Notes: generated from the letters alone by a model not told the origin. Numbered from the stretch's first letter, positions 24,162 to 33,193 are shown. The stretch is 42,890 nucleotides of DNA from F2B08 sp046260445 (GCA_046260445.1 JBHEPF010000156.1:1-42890), one strand, 5' to 3'. Program-made: numbers and translations.

Positions 24162-25310
24162 TCAGTTCGAAGGCTGGAAGGCTGCGTCGTCCACCACTGG
24201 TCCGAGAGTCGAGCCATCCGGTGCCCGCAGGGTACCGAGCGACGGGTCGAATGCGGTGGTGGCGTCGACCACCTGACCTCGGCTGTACACGACGTCGCCT
24301 GGCTCCATCCACGGAACCAGCGTTTCGACCGTCACCAGAACGTAGCCCTTGGCCCGCAAGGCGGCCACGATGCCTGGGACAGCGTCCATGGTGGCGCTGA
24401 CACTGTCGTGCATAGGCACGATGGAGCCGGACCGGGTGTAGGTGACCACGCGGCTGCGGATCTGGGTGGCCGTCCGCCCGTCCCAGTCGCGCGTGCTTGG
24501 AGGGACTCCGGCTGCTACGAGCGCGTTGTCGGCTCGCTGAACCTCCGACAGTTGGGCGCGATAGCTCAAGAGGCTGAGCTGGGGGTGCGAGTAGGTGTGA
24601 TTCTCAACCGCGAAGCCCTCTGCCTTCTGGCGACGGACCGTCGCCGGTCGATTGCCTACTTGACCACCGACCACGAAGGAGGTCGCCGGCACGTTGAGTC
24701 GGGTCAGGGTGTCGATCAGTCGCTCTGTGTGGGGTGAGGGACCATCGTCGAACGTGAGGGCGACGCACGCGACCACCGCACAGTTGACGACCGGGGGTCG
24801 CCGGAGCCCGAGCGTGTCGGCGCCGTCGCTGTTCCAGTCACCCGCGAAGGCGGTGTCGGTCGGAAGTCCGAAGTCGAAGGTCAGATCGGCCTCGCCGCCT
24901 GCGAGGCTGTTCTTCACGAAGTTCGTCACGCCGCGTCGCACCGCCAACGTGTCGACACCCTCGGCATCGCCGTCCCAGTCCCCCACCAACGTGACGTCAT
25001 CGGGACGCCCATACATGATCGTGAGATCAGCGGTGCCTCCGGCGATCACGTAGCGGAAGTAGTAGGTCGCACCGCGGCGGACGGCCGGGGTGTCCGTGTT
25101 GTTCCCGTTCCCGAAGTAGGCACGATCGGCGACCCGCCCGTACGTGAACGTGGTGTCAACGTGGGCGGTGAGCGAGTTGCCCAAGAAGTATTGACTCCCC
25201 CCGCCACCGACCTCGACTCCCTGCGCGGCAGCGCCTGGCATCCCGGCGCCCAGCGCAATGACCACTGCGCACGCGGCGCCCGCTCCTTCAACCCGCAGAC
25301 CACTTCGCAT
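24162..25310 (-). CDS. Secreted polysaccharide deacetylase with an internal active-site deletion
   Basis: From the ATG at 25310 (GGAGG 10 bases upstream) the protein has 382 residues. A signal peptide ends near AAAQ (27-30). Three repeats of about 45 residues follow (YFLGNSLTAHVDTTFTYG..., YYFRYVIAGGTADLTIMYG..., FVKNSLAGGEADLTFDFG..., with VGDWDGD-like ends). The NodB domain then has MT1 TFDDGP (Asp188, Asp189), MT2 NHTYSH (His238, His242), MT4 DWDGRT and MT5 IVPMHDS (His301). MT3 (RxPY) is absent: GVPPS runs straight into TRDWDG (about 268-278), an in-frame loss of roughly 30 residues. The metal triad is present but the enzyme is probably impaired. Likely role would be cell-wall or exopolysaccharide de-N-acetylation. 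Confidence 0.85.
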   Translation of the reverse strand: MRSGLRVEGAGAACAVVIALGAGMPGAAAQGVEVGGGGSQYFLGNSLTAHVDTTFTYGRVADRAYFGNGNNTDTPAVRRGATYYFRYVIAGGTADLTIMYGRPDDVTLVGDWDGDAEGVDTLAVRRGVTNFVKNSLAGGEADLTFDFGLPTDTAFAGDWNSDGADTLGLRRPPVVNCAVVACVALTFDDGPSPHTERLIDTLTRLNVPATSFVVGGQVGNRPATVRRQKAEGFAVENHTYSHPQLSLLSYRAQLSEVQRADNALVAAGVPPSTRDWDGRTATQIRSRVVTYTRSGSIVPMHDSVSATMDAVPGIVAALRAKGYVLVTVETLVPWMEPGDVVYSRGQVVDATTAFDPSLGTLRAPDGSTLGPVVDDAAFQPSN

Positions 25311-25486
25311 CGGAGACACCTCCAGCCACCGGTACACCACGGTTCAGATCGGCGCGCTCTCCTTCGCGACCCCAATCGGTCGATCGTCCAGATGGCCGCC
25401 GGACCGGGCATCGCCCTGTGCGGCGCCACCTGGAAATCGGTCCCCGGGGCGGGGACTTCACCACTGAGCGGTGGTCCATGAAATGC

Positions 25487-25508
25487 GTCGGACTGACAGG
25501 ATTTGAAC
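25487..25508 (-). repeat. Left tRNA-Pro 3'-end-like repeat (att-like)
   Basis: Read on the minus strand this is GTTCAAATCCTGTCAG followed by TCCGAC, the T-loop-to-acceptor end of a proline tRNA. It matches 42397-42418 at 21 of 22 positions. The remainder of a tRNA gene is absent. It sits 10 bp before the integrase remnant, the usual relation of attL and int. Confidence 0.65.
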
Positions 25509-25518
25509 TTCCCGCGGA

Positions 25519-26389
25519 GTGAATAGTGCCCCACGAACGGGGAGCAGAGGAACCGGCCGGCGGCGCGGCTTCGGCACCCTTCGCAGGCTACCGTCCAAGC
25601 GCTACCAGGCCAGTTACGTCGGTCTCGATGGCAATCGCCACCTGGCCCCGACGACGTTCCAGACCAAGGGGGACGCAGAGGAATGGCCCCGCCTCCAGTC
25701 GGCGGCGATGACCGAAGAGGAGGACATCCTCGCGACGAACCCCTGCCGTATACGTGGAGGGAGCAGAGCCCCCGCGCGGCTCGGAATGCGGCCAGCCACC
25801 GTGGGTGAGCTGGCCCAGATCGCGGAATCCATGCCGGAGAGATACCGCCTTATGGTGCATCTCGCCGCGTGGTGTGCGCTGCGCTTCGGCGAACTAACCG
25901 AACTGCCGCGCCATGACATTAACCTGACCAACGGCGTCATCCGCGTTCGGCGCGCTGTCACGTGGCCGGGAGGAAAGGCCGTGGTGGGGACGCCGAAGTT
26001 GACGGCGGGCGCACGAGATGTCACGATCCCGCCTCACCTCAACCGTCACCTCCGAGAACACCTGTGCAGAAGCATGCGCAGAGTGGCCCAGAGGGGTTGA
26101 TGACCCAAACACCGAGGGCCAACACATGCACCACGGCAGCCTCTACAAGGTCTACAAGCCCGCCCGAGCCGCCGCCGGGAGGCCCGACCTTCGCTGGCAC
26201 GATCTTCGCCATACCGGAGCGACTCTGGCGGCGCATGCCGGAGCTACGACGCGCGAGCTCATGGACCGACTCGGGCACTCCACCTCCGCCATGGCGATGC
26301 GGTACCAGCATGTCGCCGACGACCAACCCGCCGAGATCGCCCGGCGCCTCTCGGCCTTAGCGCTGCAGGACCAGGAGTTGGATCAATGA
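25519..26389 (+). pseudogene. Tyrosine recombinase/integrase, deleted and frameshifted
   Basis: The N-terminal arm-binding domain is seen as GFGTLRRLPSKRYQASYVGLDGNRHLAPTTFQTKGDAEEW. It then jumps to ILATNPCRIRGG, so most of the core-binding domain (about 80-100 residues) is missing. The catalytic domain follows with the first Arg in AAWCALRFGELTEL. The frame breaks near 26050-26100: KHAQSGPEGL is in a second frame and HMHHGSLYKVYKPARAAAGRP in a third. The last part holds DLRWHDLRHTGATL (His-x2-Arg), LGHSTSAMAMRY and the Tyr nucleophile. Deletion plus two frameshifts make it inactive. It lies directly beside the left att-like repeat. Confidence 0.85.
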
Positions 26390-26942
26390 CGTGCGGGTCT
26401 CGCGCCGAATGCCCGGCCTCGCGATGCGACTCCCGGCCAGTCGCTGCACCCGCGTCACTGCGCCCAGTTAGGGCTAGGGTCACACCGTCTACATTCGGGG
26501 GCAACGTTCAATATTCGGGGAGTGCACCGGAGGTGTCGTGCGCTGCGACGTCGTGCCGCTGCGCGCGTCTCTCGAGCAGGATGACGCTGTCAGCAGTGTG
26601 TCGCACGGTTTGGACTGCCGTCAGAGAGACGGTGGATTCACGCCATGCGCTACGCAAGGTCACCTCCGAGGTGCTGACGGTCAGTGAGGAGAGGAGCTTG
26701 TCGAAGCCATCGACCAGGAGTCCACGTCCACCAGGTCATTCTCTGCGCAAGCGCGACAAGAGGCCTTGCTACGTCCGCTTCCAAGCAGCGGTTCCGGACC
26801 AAACGTCGGGTCCTCGGCGAGAAGCGTGTTCCTGCTGAGCTGCTGCACGAGGCGACGGCTGGGGTACGTTGAGATCCTGGACCGCTGTTCCCGACGGTGC
26901 CGCTCTGGGGTGCCACACGGTCACAACCGAGAGGTACGCCCA
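26390..26942. other. Non-coding or decayed stretch
   Basis: No recognisable gene on either strand: the open frames are Arg/Ser-rich and look like composition artefacts. Two short copies of ATTCGGGG lie 22 bp apart near 26494-26521. GAGAGG at about 26929 belongs to the following DUF4242 gene. Confidence 0.5.
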
Positions 26943-27212
26943 ATGCCGGTCTTCATGGTCGAGCGCCAGTTCGCGGAGCAGTTGAACGTCCCCCCGGAGA
27001 CGGCCGTGGAGATCAACGCGATCAACGACGACTCGGGCGTGCGCTGGCTTTCCTCGTTCCTTTCGGCCGACAAGCGCAAGACTTTCTGCCTCTACGAGGC
27101 CGACAACATCGAGGCGATCCGGACGGCCGCGGTCCGGGCTGGTCTCCCGGCGGACGCCATCATGGAGCTGTCCGGCACCGTCTCGCCGGACGGCTCGTTC
27201 ACACCGATGTAG
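26943..27212 (+). CDS. DUF4242 domain protein
   Basis: An 89-residue ferredoxin-like-fold protein of the DUF4242 family (the Streptomyces SCO4226 protein, described as nickel-binding, is the closest family I recall). Seen: VFMVERQFAEQL (3-14), INAINDDSGVRWLSSFLSADKRKTFCLYEADNIEAIRTAAVRAGLP and a Cys in FCLYEA. The ATG at 26943 has GAGAGG 8 bases upstream; the longer frame upstream is not protein-like. It converges on the LAL regulator gene with an 18-base gap. Pairing of DUF4242 with a large LuxR regulator suggests a shared stress or signal response, which is inference. Confidence 0.82.
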   Translation: MPVFMVERQFAEQLNVPPETAVEINAINDDSGVRWLSSFLSADKRKTFCLYEADNIEAIRTAAVRAGLPADAIMELSGTVSPDGSFTPM

Positions 27213-27230
27213 ACCCCCGTTCGGGTGCGG

Positions 27231-30167
27231 TCATCCCCCCGGGCGGAGCAAACCGTGCTCGGTGGCAAAGATCGCTGCCTTGGTGCGGTTGGGGGAAGCG
27301 GTCTTGCCCAGAATGCTGCGCACGTGGTTGGCGGCCGTGTTCGCGCTGAGGAACAGTCGTTCGCCGATCTCGCGGTTGGACAGGCCCTCGGCGACCAGGC
27401 GAAGTACGTCGACCTCGCGCTCGGTCAGGCCATTGGGCAGGGGTGGGTGCACGGCGTCAGGCCCCGGGACGGCGTCGAGGTCCCGGAGGACGCCGCGATG
27501 ACCGATCCGCCGTGCCAGCGCCCTCGCCTCGTCGGCCAGCCCAGCAGCCGACGGTCCGGCCGCCGTGCACGAGCCTCGGGCACGATGCCGGCTCCAGGCA
27601 GCCAGCGACTCTGCCTGGTGGGTGACCGCACCCATCAGCCGGTCCATGGCAAGTGCCCGCTCGAAATGAAGGTCGGCGCTCGGCGCACCCAGGACCGAGT
27701 CCAGTTCCGCCAACCGGCGATCGGCGCTGCCGAAGACACCGACGAACTGTCCGGCCATCAGGTTCCCGTCGGCGTACTCGGCCAGGAGCGGCCGCAGCAG
27801 CCTGGCCGTCGGCGCGTCGTCGAGCTTCACCGCTGCCTCGGTCATGAAGGCCAGGACTCCGCCCCACTGAGCGCCGGTCCGATGGTCGTCGATCCGGTCA
27901 CACAGGTGGGTCAGCAGGCGAGCGGCCGGCGGCCACATCTCCAGCTCGGTGTACAGCGCGAGCAGGCCCGGGAGCCAGTGACCCTCAAGGTGCTCCTCAC
28001 CCGTGAGGAACGGACGCACCTGGGCCAGGCGGCCGGTAACCCGTTGGAGCATGAACTGCTGAACTCCCCAGGATCCTTCCGTGGCGCCGTCGAACTCGTG
28101 GTTGAACTGCTCCAGCCAGGCCACGATGCGCTCGGCCGCCGCATAGTCCCCCACGGAGTACCGATGGGCGTAGCGGCTGCACCCGGCGACGTACCGGAAG
28201 AACGGCTGCCCGCGGGACAGTGCGAGCTCGGTGAGGTCGCGCTGAGCGCTGGTCCAGGCGGGCTCGTCCCCCACGATGTAGGCGAAGACGGAGCGGTAGA
28301 AGGCTGCCGGACCAAGGTGGTCGTCGTCCCCGAGGCGTGAGCCGATCTCGTAGAGCTCGACCGCCCTGGCCAGCAGTTCGGGCGCCAGCTGGGGAGTCAT
28401 TCCCTGCCACAGGGCGCGACCGATCGCATGGGCGATCAGCTCCTCGTCCCCGTCGGCCCGTGCCCGGGCCAGCGCATCCTCCCCCCACGCGCGAGCCCGT
28501 TGTGTATCTCCGGTGAACGCGGATGCTCTCCCCATGCTGGCAATGGCGCGCACGTACAGGGGGTCACCACTGTCCAGGGCGGACGCCTCCAGTGCCTCGC
28601 TGAGCATCACGAGCGAGGGCTGGCCGTTGACCCCGGGCCGGGCAGAGGCGTCCTCGTGACCGATCGCTGCCAGCAGCCGGGTTCGGGGGCTCTTGCTTGA
28701 GGCCAGGTCGGCGTACAGTCGCCGGGCGGTCGTGAAGTCGCCAGCGTGCATGTGGCAACGGGCAGCGGTGAGGAGCAGCTCAACGCGGGGTGGGCCCTGA
28801 GTGGCGTGCAGCTGCGCTGCCCGCTCGTACAGCGCTGCGGCCTCGCCGGGAGCGATGCTGCGCACCGCCTGCTGAGCCGCGAGCACCAAGTAGTGGACCG
28901 CCTTCTCCCCATGTCCCAGCGCCCGGGCCTGCACGTAGTGGTGCGCCAGCTGGGCGACCAACCCCGGGTCGTCCTCGCCCATGCGCCCCTCCAGGACCTC
29001 CGCGACCCGAGCGTGGGCAGCCGCGCGCGCCGTGGAGGACATCCGACCGAGCACCGCCTGCCGTGCCAGCGCGTGCGCGAACCGGTACCCACCCCCGTCG
29101 GGATCGGTGATGAGAAGACCGGCGCGGACGCCGAAGTCGACTCCCTCGAGGACCACCGCCGAGTCGAGGTCGCCGGCCTGAACCAAAACCGAGGGGTCGA
29201 CGACGTCGCCTGCGACGGCTGCCAGTTCGACGACGCGAGCGTGGTCGGCGGTGAAGGCTGCCAGCCGGCGGTCGAGCGCGTCCTGGACCGAACGCGGCGC
29301 CTGAGCGGCTCCCGAACGCACAGCTGCCAGGCCTCCGCGGGTCTCGAGGTCGTGCCAGTACTCCTGCAGGAAGAACGGGTTCCCTCCGGTCTGGTCCCGG
29401 AGCACGGGGGCCGCCGCCCGGGCAGATTCCCGCGACACGCCAGTCTGGCGGAACAGGTACTCCGCCACATCCTCGGTCGAGAGCCCGACCAGGTCGATCC
29501 GCTCGACCCCGTCCAGGCGGTGCAGGTCCGCGAGCGCATAGGTGACGGCGTCGGTGCGGTCCGGAGCCGTGGTGCGACGCGTGGCCAGTACCAGCAGCTG
29601 CTCTCCTGCGGTTGACTCGGCCACGTGGGAAAGCAGCGCCAGCGTCGGCTCCTGCGCCCAGTGCAGGTCCTCGAGGACCATCACCAGCGGCCCGCGCTCG
29701 ACCACCGCCAGCAGCACGCGCAACACCGCATCGAAGAGGACCGGCCGCGACTCCCGGTCGCCGGAGACGAGTTCCGAGGCCGTCGGCCAGTGGGCCGACG
29801 CACTGGCGGTCAGACGCCGCAGCGGGGCCGCCACCGTGGTTGGGATCTCGGCGAGGGCCTCGGGTGTCGCCAGGTTGAGTGCCTGCTCAAGGATGGCGAC
29901 GAAGGGCCGATAGGAGATGTCGAGATCCTCGCGGCAGGCACCCCAAAGGACCGTGGCCCCATGCTCTCGTAGCGCCGCCGCGGCCTCCGCCACCAGCCGG
30001 GTCTTGCCAACCCCTGGCTCACCACCCACGAAGACCAGCTGCCGCCTATCGTCCTCGACCGCTGCCCAGACCACCTCGAGGCGCTCGACCTCCGCCCGGC
30101 GACCCACAAAGGCTGTGCCACTGCGCGCGGGTACCGTTGCTGTTCGCAGCGGGGCGGTTTCGACCAC
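27231..30167 (-). CDS. LAL-type LuxR-family regulator (AAA ATPase + HTH)
   Basis: A 978-residue large ATP-binding LuxR regulator. The N-terminus has a NB-ARC/AAA module: AFVGRRAEVERLEVVW, Walker A VGGEPGVGKTRL (47-58), Walker B-like PLVMVLEDLHWAQEP, ATRRTT sensor, then NPFFLQEY. The middle 600 residues are TPR-like helical repeats that probably sense an effector or partner. The C-terminal 66 residues are a LuxR HTH: LTEREVDVLRLVAEGLSNREIGERLFLSANTAANHVRSIL. The GTG start is followed, across 40 bp, by an inverted-repeat element shared with the cupin promoter, a likely target or autoregulatory site. It is one of the few long intact genes in the accessory region. Confidence 0.92.
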   Translation of the reverse strand: MVETAPLRTATVPARSGTAFVGRRAEVERLEVVWAAVEDDRRQLVFVGGEPGVGKTRLVAEAAAALREHGATVLWGACREDLDISYRPFVAILEQALNLATPEALAEIPTTVAAPLRRLTASASAHWPTASELVSGDRESRPVLFDAVLRVLLAVVERGPLVMVLEDLHWAQEPTLALLSHVAESTAGEQLLVLATRRTTAPDRTDAVTYALADLHRLDGVERIDLVGLSTEDVAEYLFRQTGVSRESARAAAPVLRDQTGGNPFFLQEYWHDLETRGGLAAVRSGAAQAPRSVQDALDRRLAAFTADHARVVELAAVAGDVVDPSVLVQAGDLDSAVVLEGVDFGVRAGLLITDPDGGGYRFAHALARQAVLGRMSSTARAAAHARVAEVLEGRMGEDDPGLVAQLAHHYVQARALGHGEKAVHYLVLAAQQAVRSIAPGEAAALYERAAQLHATQGPPRVELLLTAARCHMHAGDFTTARRLYADLASSKSPRTRLLAAIGHEDASARPGVNGQPSLVMLSEALEASALDSGDPLYVRAIASMGRASAFTGDTQRARAWGEDALARARADGDEELIAHAIGRALWQGMTPQLAPELLARAVELYEIGSRLGDDDHLGPAAFYRSVFAYIVGDEPAWTSAQRDLTELALSRGQPFFRYVAGCSRYAHRYSVGDYAAAERIVAWLEQFNHEFDGATEGSWGVQQFMLQRVTGRLAQVRPFLTGEEHLEGHWLPGLLALYTELEMWPPAARLLTHLCDRIDDHRTGAQWGGVLAFMTEAAVKLDDAPTARLLRPLLAEYADGNLMAGQFVGVFGSADRRLAELDSVLGAPSADLHFERALAMDRLMGAVTHQAESLAAWSRHRARGSCTAAGPSAAGLADEARALARRIGHRGVLRDLDAVPGPDAVHPPLPNGLTEREVDVLRLVAEGLSNREIGERLFLSANTAANHVRSILGKTASPNRTKAAIFATEHGLLRPGG

Positions 30168-30205
30168 TTTCCGACTCTAGCCGGATCCCACGCTCCCAGA
30201 GACGG

Positions 30206-30257
30206 CAGATCTGACCCTCTGACGACTCTTCCGCCCGGGTCAGATCGGGTCAGGTCC
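30206..30257. promoter_or_regulatory. Paired inverted-repeat element, copy 1
   Basis: GATCTGACC (30208-30216) and GGTCAGATC (30238-30246) are exact reverse complements 21 bp apart, within a longer conserved block (CAGATCTGACCCTCTG on the left, GGTCAGATCGGGTCAGGT on the right). The element lies between the LAL regulator start (30167, minus) and the PLP pseudogene (plus). A second copy is at 31282-31331. Confidence 0.75.
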
Positions 30258-30345
30258 TAAAGCCTCGCTGCTCCGTATCGTCGCCGGTACAACGTCACAT
30301 CGAACCGGCGCGGAGGTGCTTGACCGCGGAGGTGTTCAACCTGTC

Positions 30346-31280
30346 AAGCTCGCACCCTCGGTTACCGGCATGATCGGCGGCACCCCGGTCGCGGAAGTTC
30401 GGTTCGGTGGTTCCGCAGGGCGCCGCCGACGTCTTCGTCAAGTTGGAATGGTTCGACTCCGCCGGCTCCAACAAGGACCGGATAGCCCTCGTCATGATCG
30501 AGGAGGCAGAGCGGCGGGGAGAGCTGCAGCCAGGCATGACCGTCGTCGAGTACACCGGCGGCGGCACCGGGTCGACCCCGGCATTCGTCTGCGCCGCCAA
30601 GGGCTACCGCTTCGTTGTCGTCTCCTCTGACGCGTTCTCACTGGCCAAGCTACGCACGATGACAGCACTTGGTGCCGAGCTCACCATCGAGCCGAGCCTC
30701 GCGGCAAGGTCACCCCTGACCTCGTCCCCGCGCATAGTGGCGGCTGCCACCGACCTGGCCGACCAGCCCGGCACCTACTTCACCGACCAGCTCCGCAACT
30801 CGGACTGCCTGGTCGGGTGCCGCGAGATCGGACGCGAGCCCGTCGAGCAGATGGACCGGCCGATCGACGTCCTGCGCGGCCGTCGGGACCGCCGGGCTGG
30901 CGATGCGGGTCACAGGAGCACTCGAGGACGCCGGCTCGAACGCCAGGGTCGTCATCTTCGAGCCAGGATCAAGCGCTCCGCTCTCCGGGGGTCGGCCCGG
31001 AACGCATCACGTCCAGGGCATCGGGACCGGCGTCGTACCCCCTCTGCTGGATTCGGACAGCTACGACGAGGTGCGACCGTGGCCGAGGCTGACGTCGGAT
31101 GACGGCTCGTCTGCTGGCCGCTGACGAGGGCCTGCTGAACAGCGCCTCGCCCGGCCTGAACGTGGCCGGAGCCATCGGCGCGCCGCGGAGCTCGGCGCAG
31201 GCGACGCTGTCGTCACTGTCGCGGTGGACACGGGGCTCGAGTACCCGGACGGAGATCTGTTCGTCATCCGCTCGAACTAG
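30346..31280 (+). pseudogene. Cysteine-synthase-like PLP enzyme, multiply frameshifted
   Basis: Fragments of one fold-type II PLP protein (cysteine synthase/CBS family) appear in successive frames: SVTGMIGGTPVAEVRF; then VPQGAADVFVKLEWFDSAGSNKDR with the PLP lysine and EYTGGGTGSTPAFVCAAKGYRF; then AVGTAGLAMRVTGALEDAGSNARVVIFEP ... GTHHVQGIGTGVVPPLLDSDSYDEVR; then ARLLAADEGLLNSASPGLNVAGAI; then ELGAGDAVVTVAVDTGLEYPDGDLF ending at TAG 31278-31280. That needs at least four frameshifts, near 30405, 30876, 31085 and 31170. Gene order is otherwise complete, so decay is by small indels. It is bracketed by the two inverted-repeat elements. Confidence 0.85.
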
Positions 31281-31281
31281 T

Positions 31282-31331
31282 CAGATCTGACCCCCTGGTG
31301 TTGAGCCCATTCGGTCAGATCAGGTCTGGTG
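31282..31331. promoter_or_regulatory. Paired inverted-repeat element, copy 2, upstream of cupin operon
   Basis: GATCTGACC (31284-31292) and GGTCAGATC (31313-31321), 20 bp apart, with the same flanking bases as copy 1 (CAGATCTGACCCCCTG and GGTCAGATCAGGTCTGGT). The spacer between the halves is unrelated in sequence but conserved in length (20 against 21). It lies about 90-135 bp before the cupin start codon. Confidence 0.75.
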
Positions 31332-31418
31332 CCGGTTCCTCATCCTCCATAGCGTCGCTGATGAGGACGCCCCCTCCTCCCGGCAACATCCGCCAGCATC
31401 TACCAAGGAGTGCTTCCC

Positions 31419-31781
31419 ATGGGAACACGAGTCAACGACATGCCCGTCGAGGTCGCCCAGGGCGAGCTGGAAACCAGGTACCTCGAACTGGGTGACATGG
31501 CCATCCGTCATGCCCGCGTGCCGGCCGGGACCGATTTCGGCCCCGTCCTTCAGGGCCTTCCTGACGACCGCTGCCCCAGCCCGCACTGGGGGATCGTGCT
31601 GGAAGGTTCGATCCGGCTCGAGCACGCCGACGGAACCGTCGAAACCGCAGTCGCGGGAGAGGTCTACCACTGGCCGGCCGGGCACACCGCCACCTCGTCC
31701 GATGGGGCCGTCTTCCTCGAAGTCGGGCCGGTCTCCCCGATGCGGGACTTCCACGACCACGCACTGCGCGTCTTCGGCTGA
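31419..31781 (+). CDS. Cupin-domain protein
   Basis: A 120-residue single cupin. Seen: RYLELGDMAIRHARVPAGTDFGPVLQGLPDDRCPSPHWGIVLEGSIRLEHADGTVETAVAGEVYHWPAGHTATSSDGAVFLEVGP; HWGIVLEGSIR carries a metal-type His and VYHWPAGH is the second cupin motif. Catalytic role is unknown; it could be a ligand sensor or small enzyme. AAGGAG at 31404-31409, 9 bases before the ATG at 31419, decides that start over the GTG at 31410. The FAD oxidoreductase gene follows 32 bases later with its own SD, so the two form an operon, behind inverted-repeat copy 2. Confidence 0.85.
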   Translation: MGTRVNDMPVEVAQGELETRYLELGDMAIRHARVPAGTDFGPVLQGLPDDRCPSPHWGIVLEGSIRLEHADGTVETAVAGEVYHWPAGHTATSSDGAVFLEVGPVSPMRDFHDHALRVFG

Positions 31782-31813
31782 CAGAAACTCCACCAGACAA
31801 GCACAGGGAGTGA

Positions 31814-33193
31814 ATGATGAACGGTACACCGGCACTCAGCATCCTCGAGGCGACACGTGGCTCAGTTGTCACCGCGCACTCCCCCGAGTACGACAAGGCG
31901 CGCTCGGTCCACAACGCCATGATCGACCGTCACCCCCTCGCCGTCGTGCGGGCCGTCGACGTCGCCGACGTGCGTATCGCTGTCGCGGCCGCACGCGAGA
32001 GCGGCCTCGACCTGGCGGTCCGGGCTGGAGGGCACAGCGTTCCGGGGTTCGGGACCGTCGAGGACGGCATCGTCCTCGACCTCAGCGCCATGAAGGGGAT
32101 CCGCATCGATCCGCACAAGCGGACCGGCCGAGTACAGGGAGGCTGCACCTGGGGGGACTTCGACCATGCTGCGCACGCCTTCGGCCTGGCAACCACGGGC
32201 GGGATCATCTCGACCACCGGAGTCGCCGGCCTCACCCTCGGCGGCGGTATCGGCTACCTCTCCCGTGCGCACGGACTCTCCATCGACAACCTTCGCTCGG
32301 TCGACGTGGTGCTTGCCGACGGCAGCTTCGTGACCGCGAGCGAGGACGAGCATGCCGACCTGTTCTGGGCGCTGCGCGGCGGAGGCGGGAACTTCGGGGT
32401 GGTGACCGAGCTCGAGTTCGACCTGCACCCGGTCGACACCATCTACGGCGGCCCGATCTTCTTCGAACTCGACGTCGCCGACGCGCTGCTCAAGACCTAC
32501 CGCGAGTGGATCGCCGCAGCACCCCGCGCCTTGGGAGCCTTCCCTGCCTTCCAGATCGCCCCACCGCTTCCGTTCATCCCCGAGGACCGGGTCGGCGAGC
32601 CGTTCGCCCTGCTGGTGTCCTGCTTCAACGGCAGTGACGAAGAGGCCGAAGCGCTGCTCAAGGAGCTGCGCGCGGTCGGGACACCGGTCGCCGAGCATGT
32701 CGGTCGGATGCCCTACCCGGCACTCAACAGCGCCTTCGACGGCCTGGTGCCTGCGGGCCTCCAGCACTACTGGAAGGCCGCGTTCCTCCCCGACCTCACC
32801 GACGGCGCCATCGCCGCCCACCTCGAGCACGGCCCGAACGTGCCGGCCATGCAGTCCACCATGCACCTCTACCCGATCGACGGCGCCGTGCACGACGTCG
32901 CGTCGGACGCGACCGCGTTCGCCTACCGGGCTGCAAACTTCGCGCCCGTGATCGCGGGCATGTGGCCCGACCCGGCAGACAACGAGGCCAACATCAGGTG
33001 GGTCCGCGACTACCACGCCGCGCTCGAGCCACATACCAGCGCCGGCGGCTACATCAACTTCATGGCCGAGGACGACCAGCCCCGCATCCAAGCCAACTAC
33101 GGCCCGAACTACGAGCGCCTCGCCATCGTCAAGAAGGCCTACGACCCGACAAACCTGTTCCACCTCAACCAGAACATCGCTCCCGCGGAATGA
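31814..33193 (+). CDS. FAD-linked oxidoreductase (PCMH/berberine-bridge-like)
   Basis: A 459-residue flavoprotein oxidase/dehydrogenase. The FAD-binding PCMH domain has RAGGHSVPGFG, in which His74 is the usual site of covalent FAD attachment, and STTGVAGLTLGGGIGYLSRAHGL (133-155). ADLFWALRGGGGNFGVVTELEF follows, and the C-terminal BBE motif is NLFHLNQNIAP. Bicovalent relatives have a second FAD-linked Cys about 60 residues after the His; here that position is Thr, so attachment is probably through His only. AGGGAG precedes two adjacent ATGs (31814, 31817). The substrate is unknown; sugars or aromatic alcohols are typical. Confidence 0.9.
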   Translation: MMNGTPALSILEATRGSVVTAHSPEYDKARSVHNAMIDRHPLAVVRAVDVADVRIAVAAARESGLDLAVRAGGHSVPGFGTVEDGIVLDLSAMKGIRIDPHKRTGRVQGGCTWGDFDHAAHAFGLATTGGIISTTGVAGLTLGGGIGYLSRAHGLSIDNLRSVDVVLADGSFVTASEDEHADLFWALRGGGGNFGVVTELEFDLHPVDTIYGGPIFFELDVADALLKTYREWIAAAPRALGAFPAFQIAPPLPFIPEDRVGEPFALLVSCFNGSDEEAEALLKELRAVGTPVAEHVGRMPYPALNSAFDGLVPAGLQHYWKAAFLPDLTDGAIAAHLEHGPNVPAMQSTMHLYPIDGAVHDVASDATAFAYRAANFAPVIAGMWPDPADNEANIRWVRDYHAALEPHTSAGGYINFMAEDDQPRIQANYGPNYERLAIVKKAYDPTNLFHLNQNIAPAE

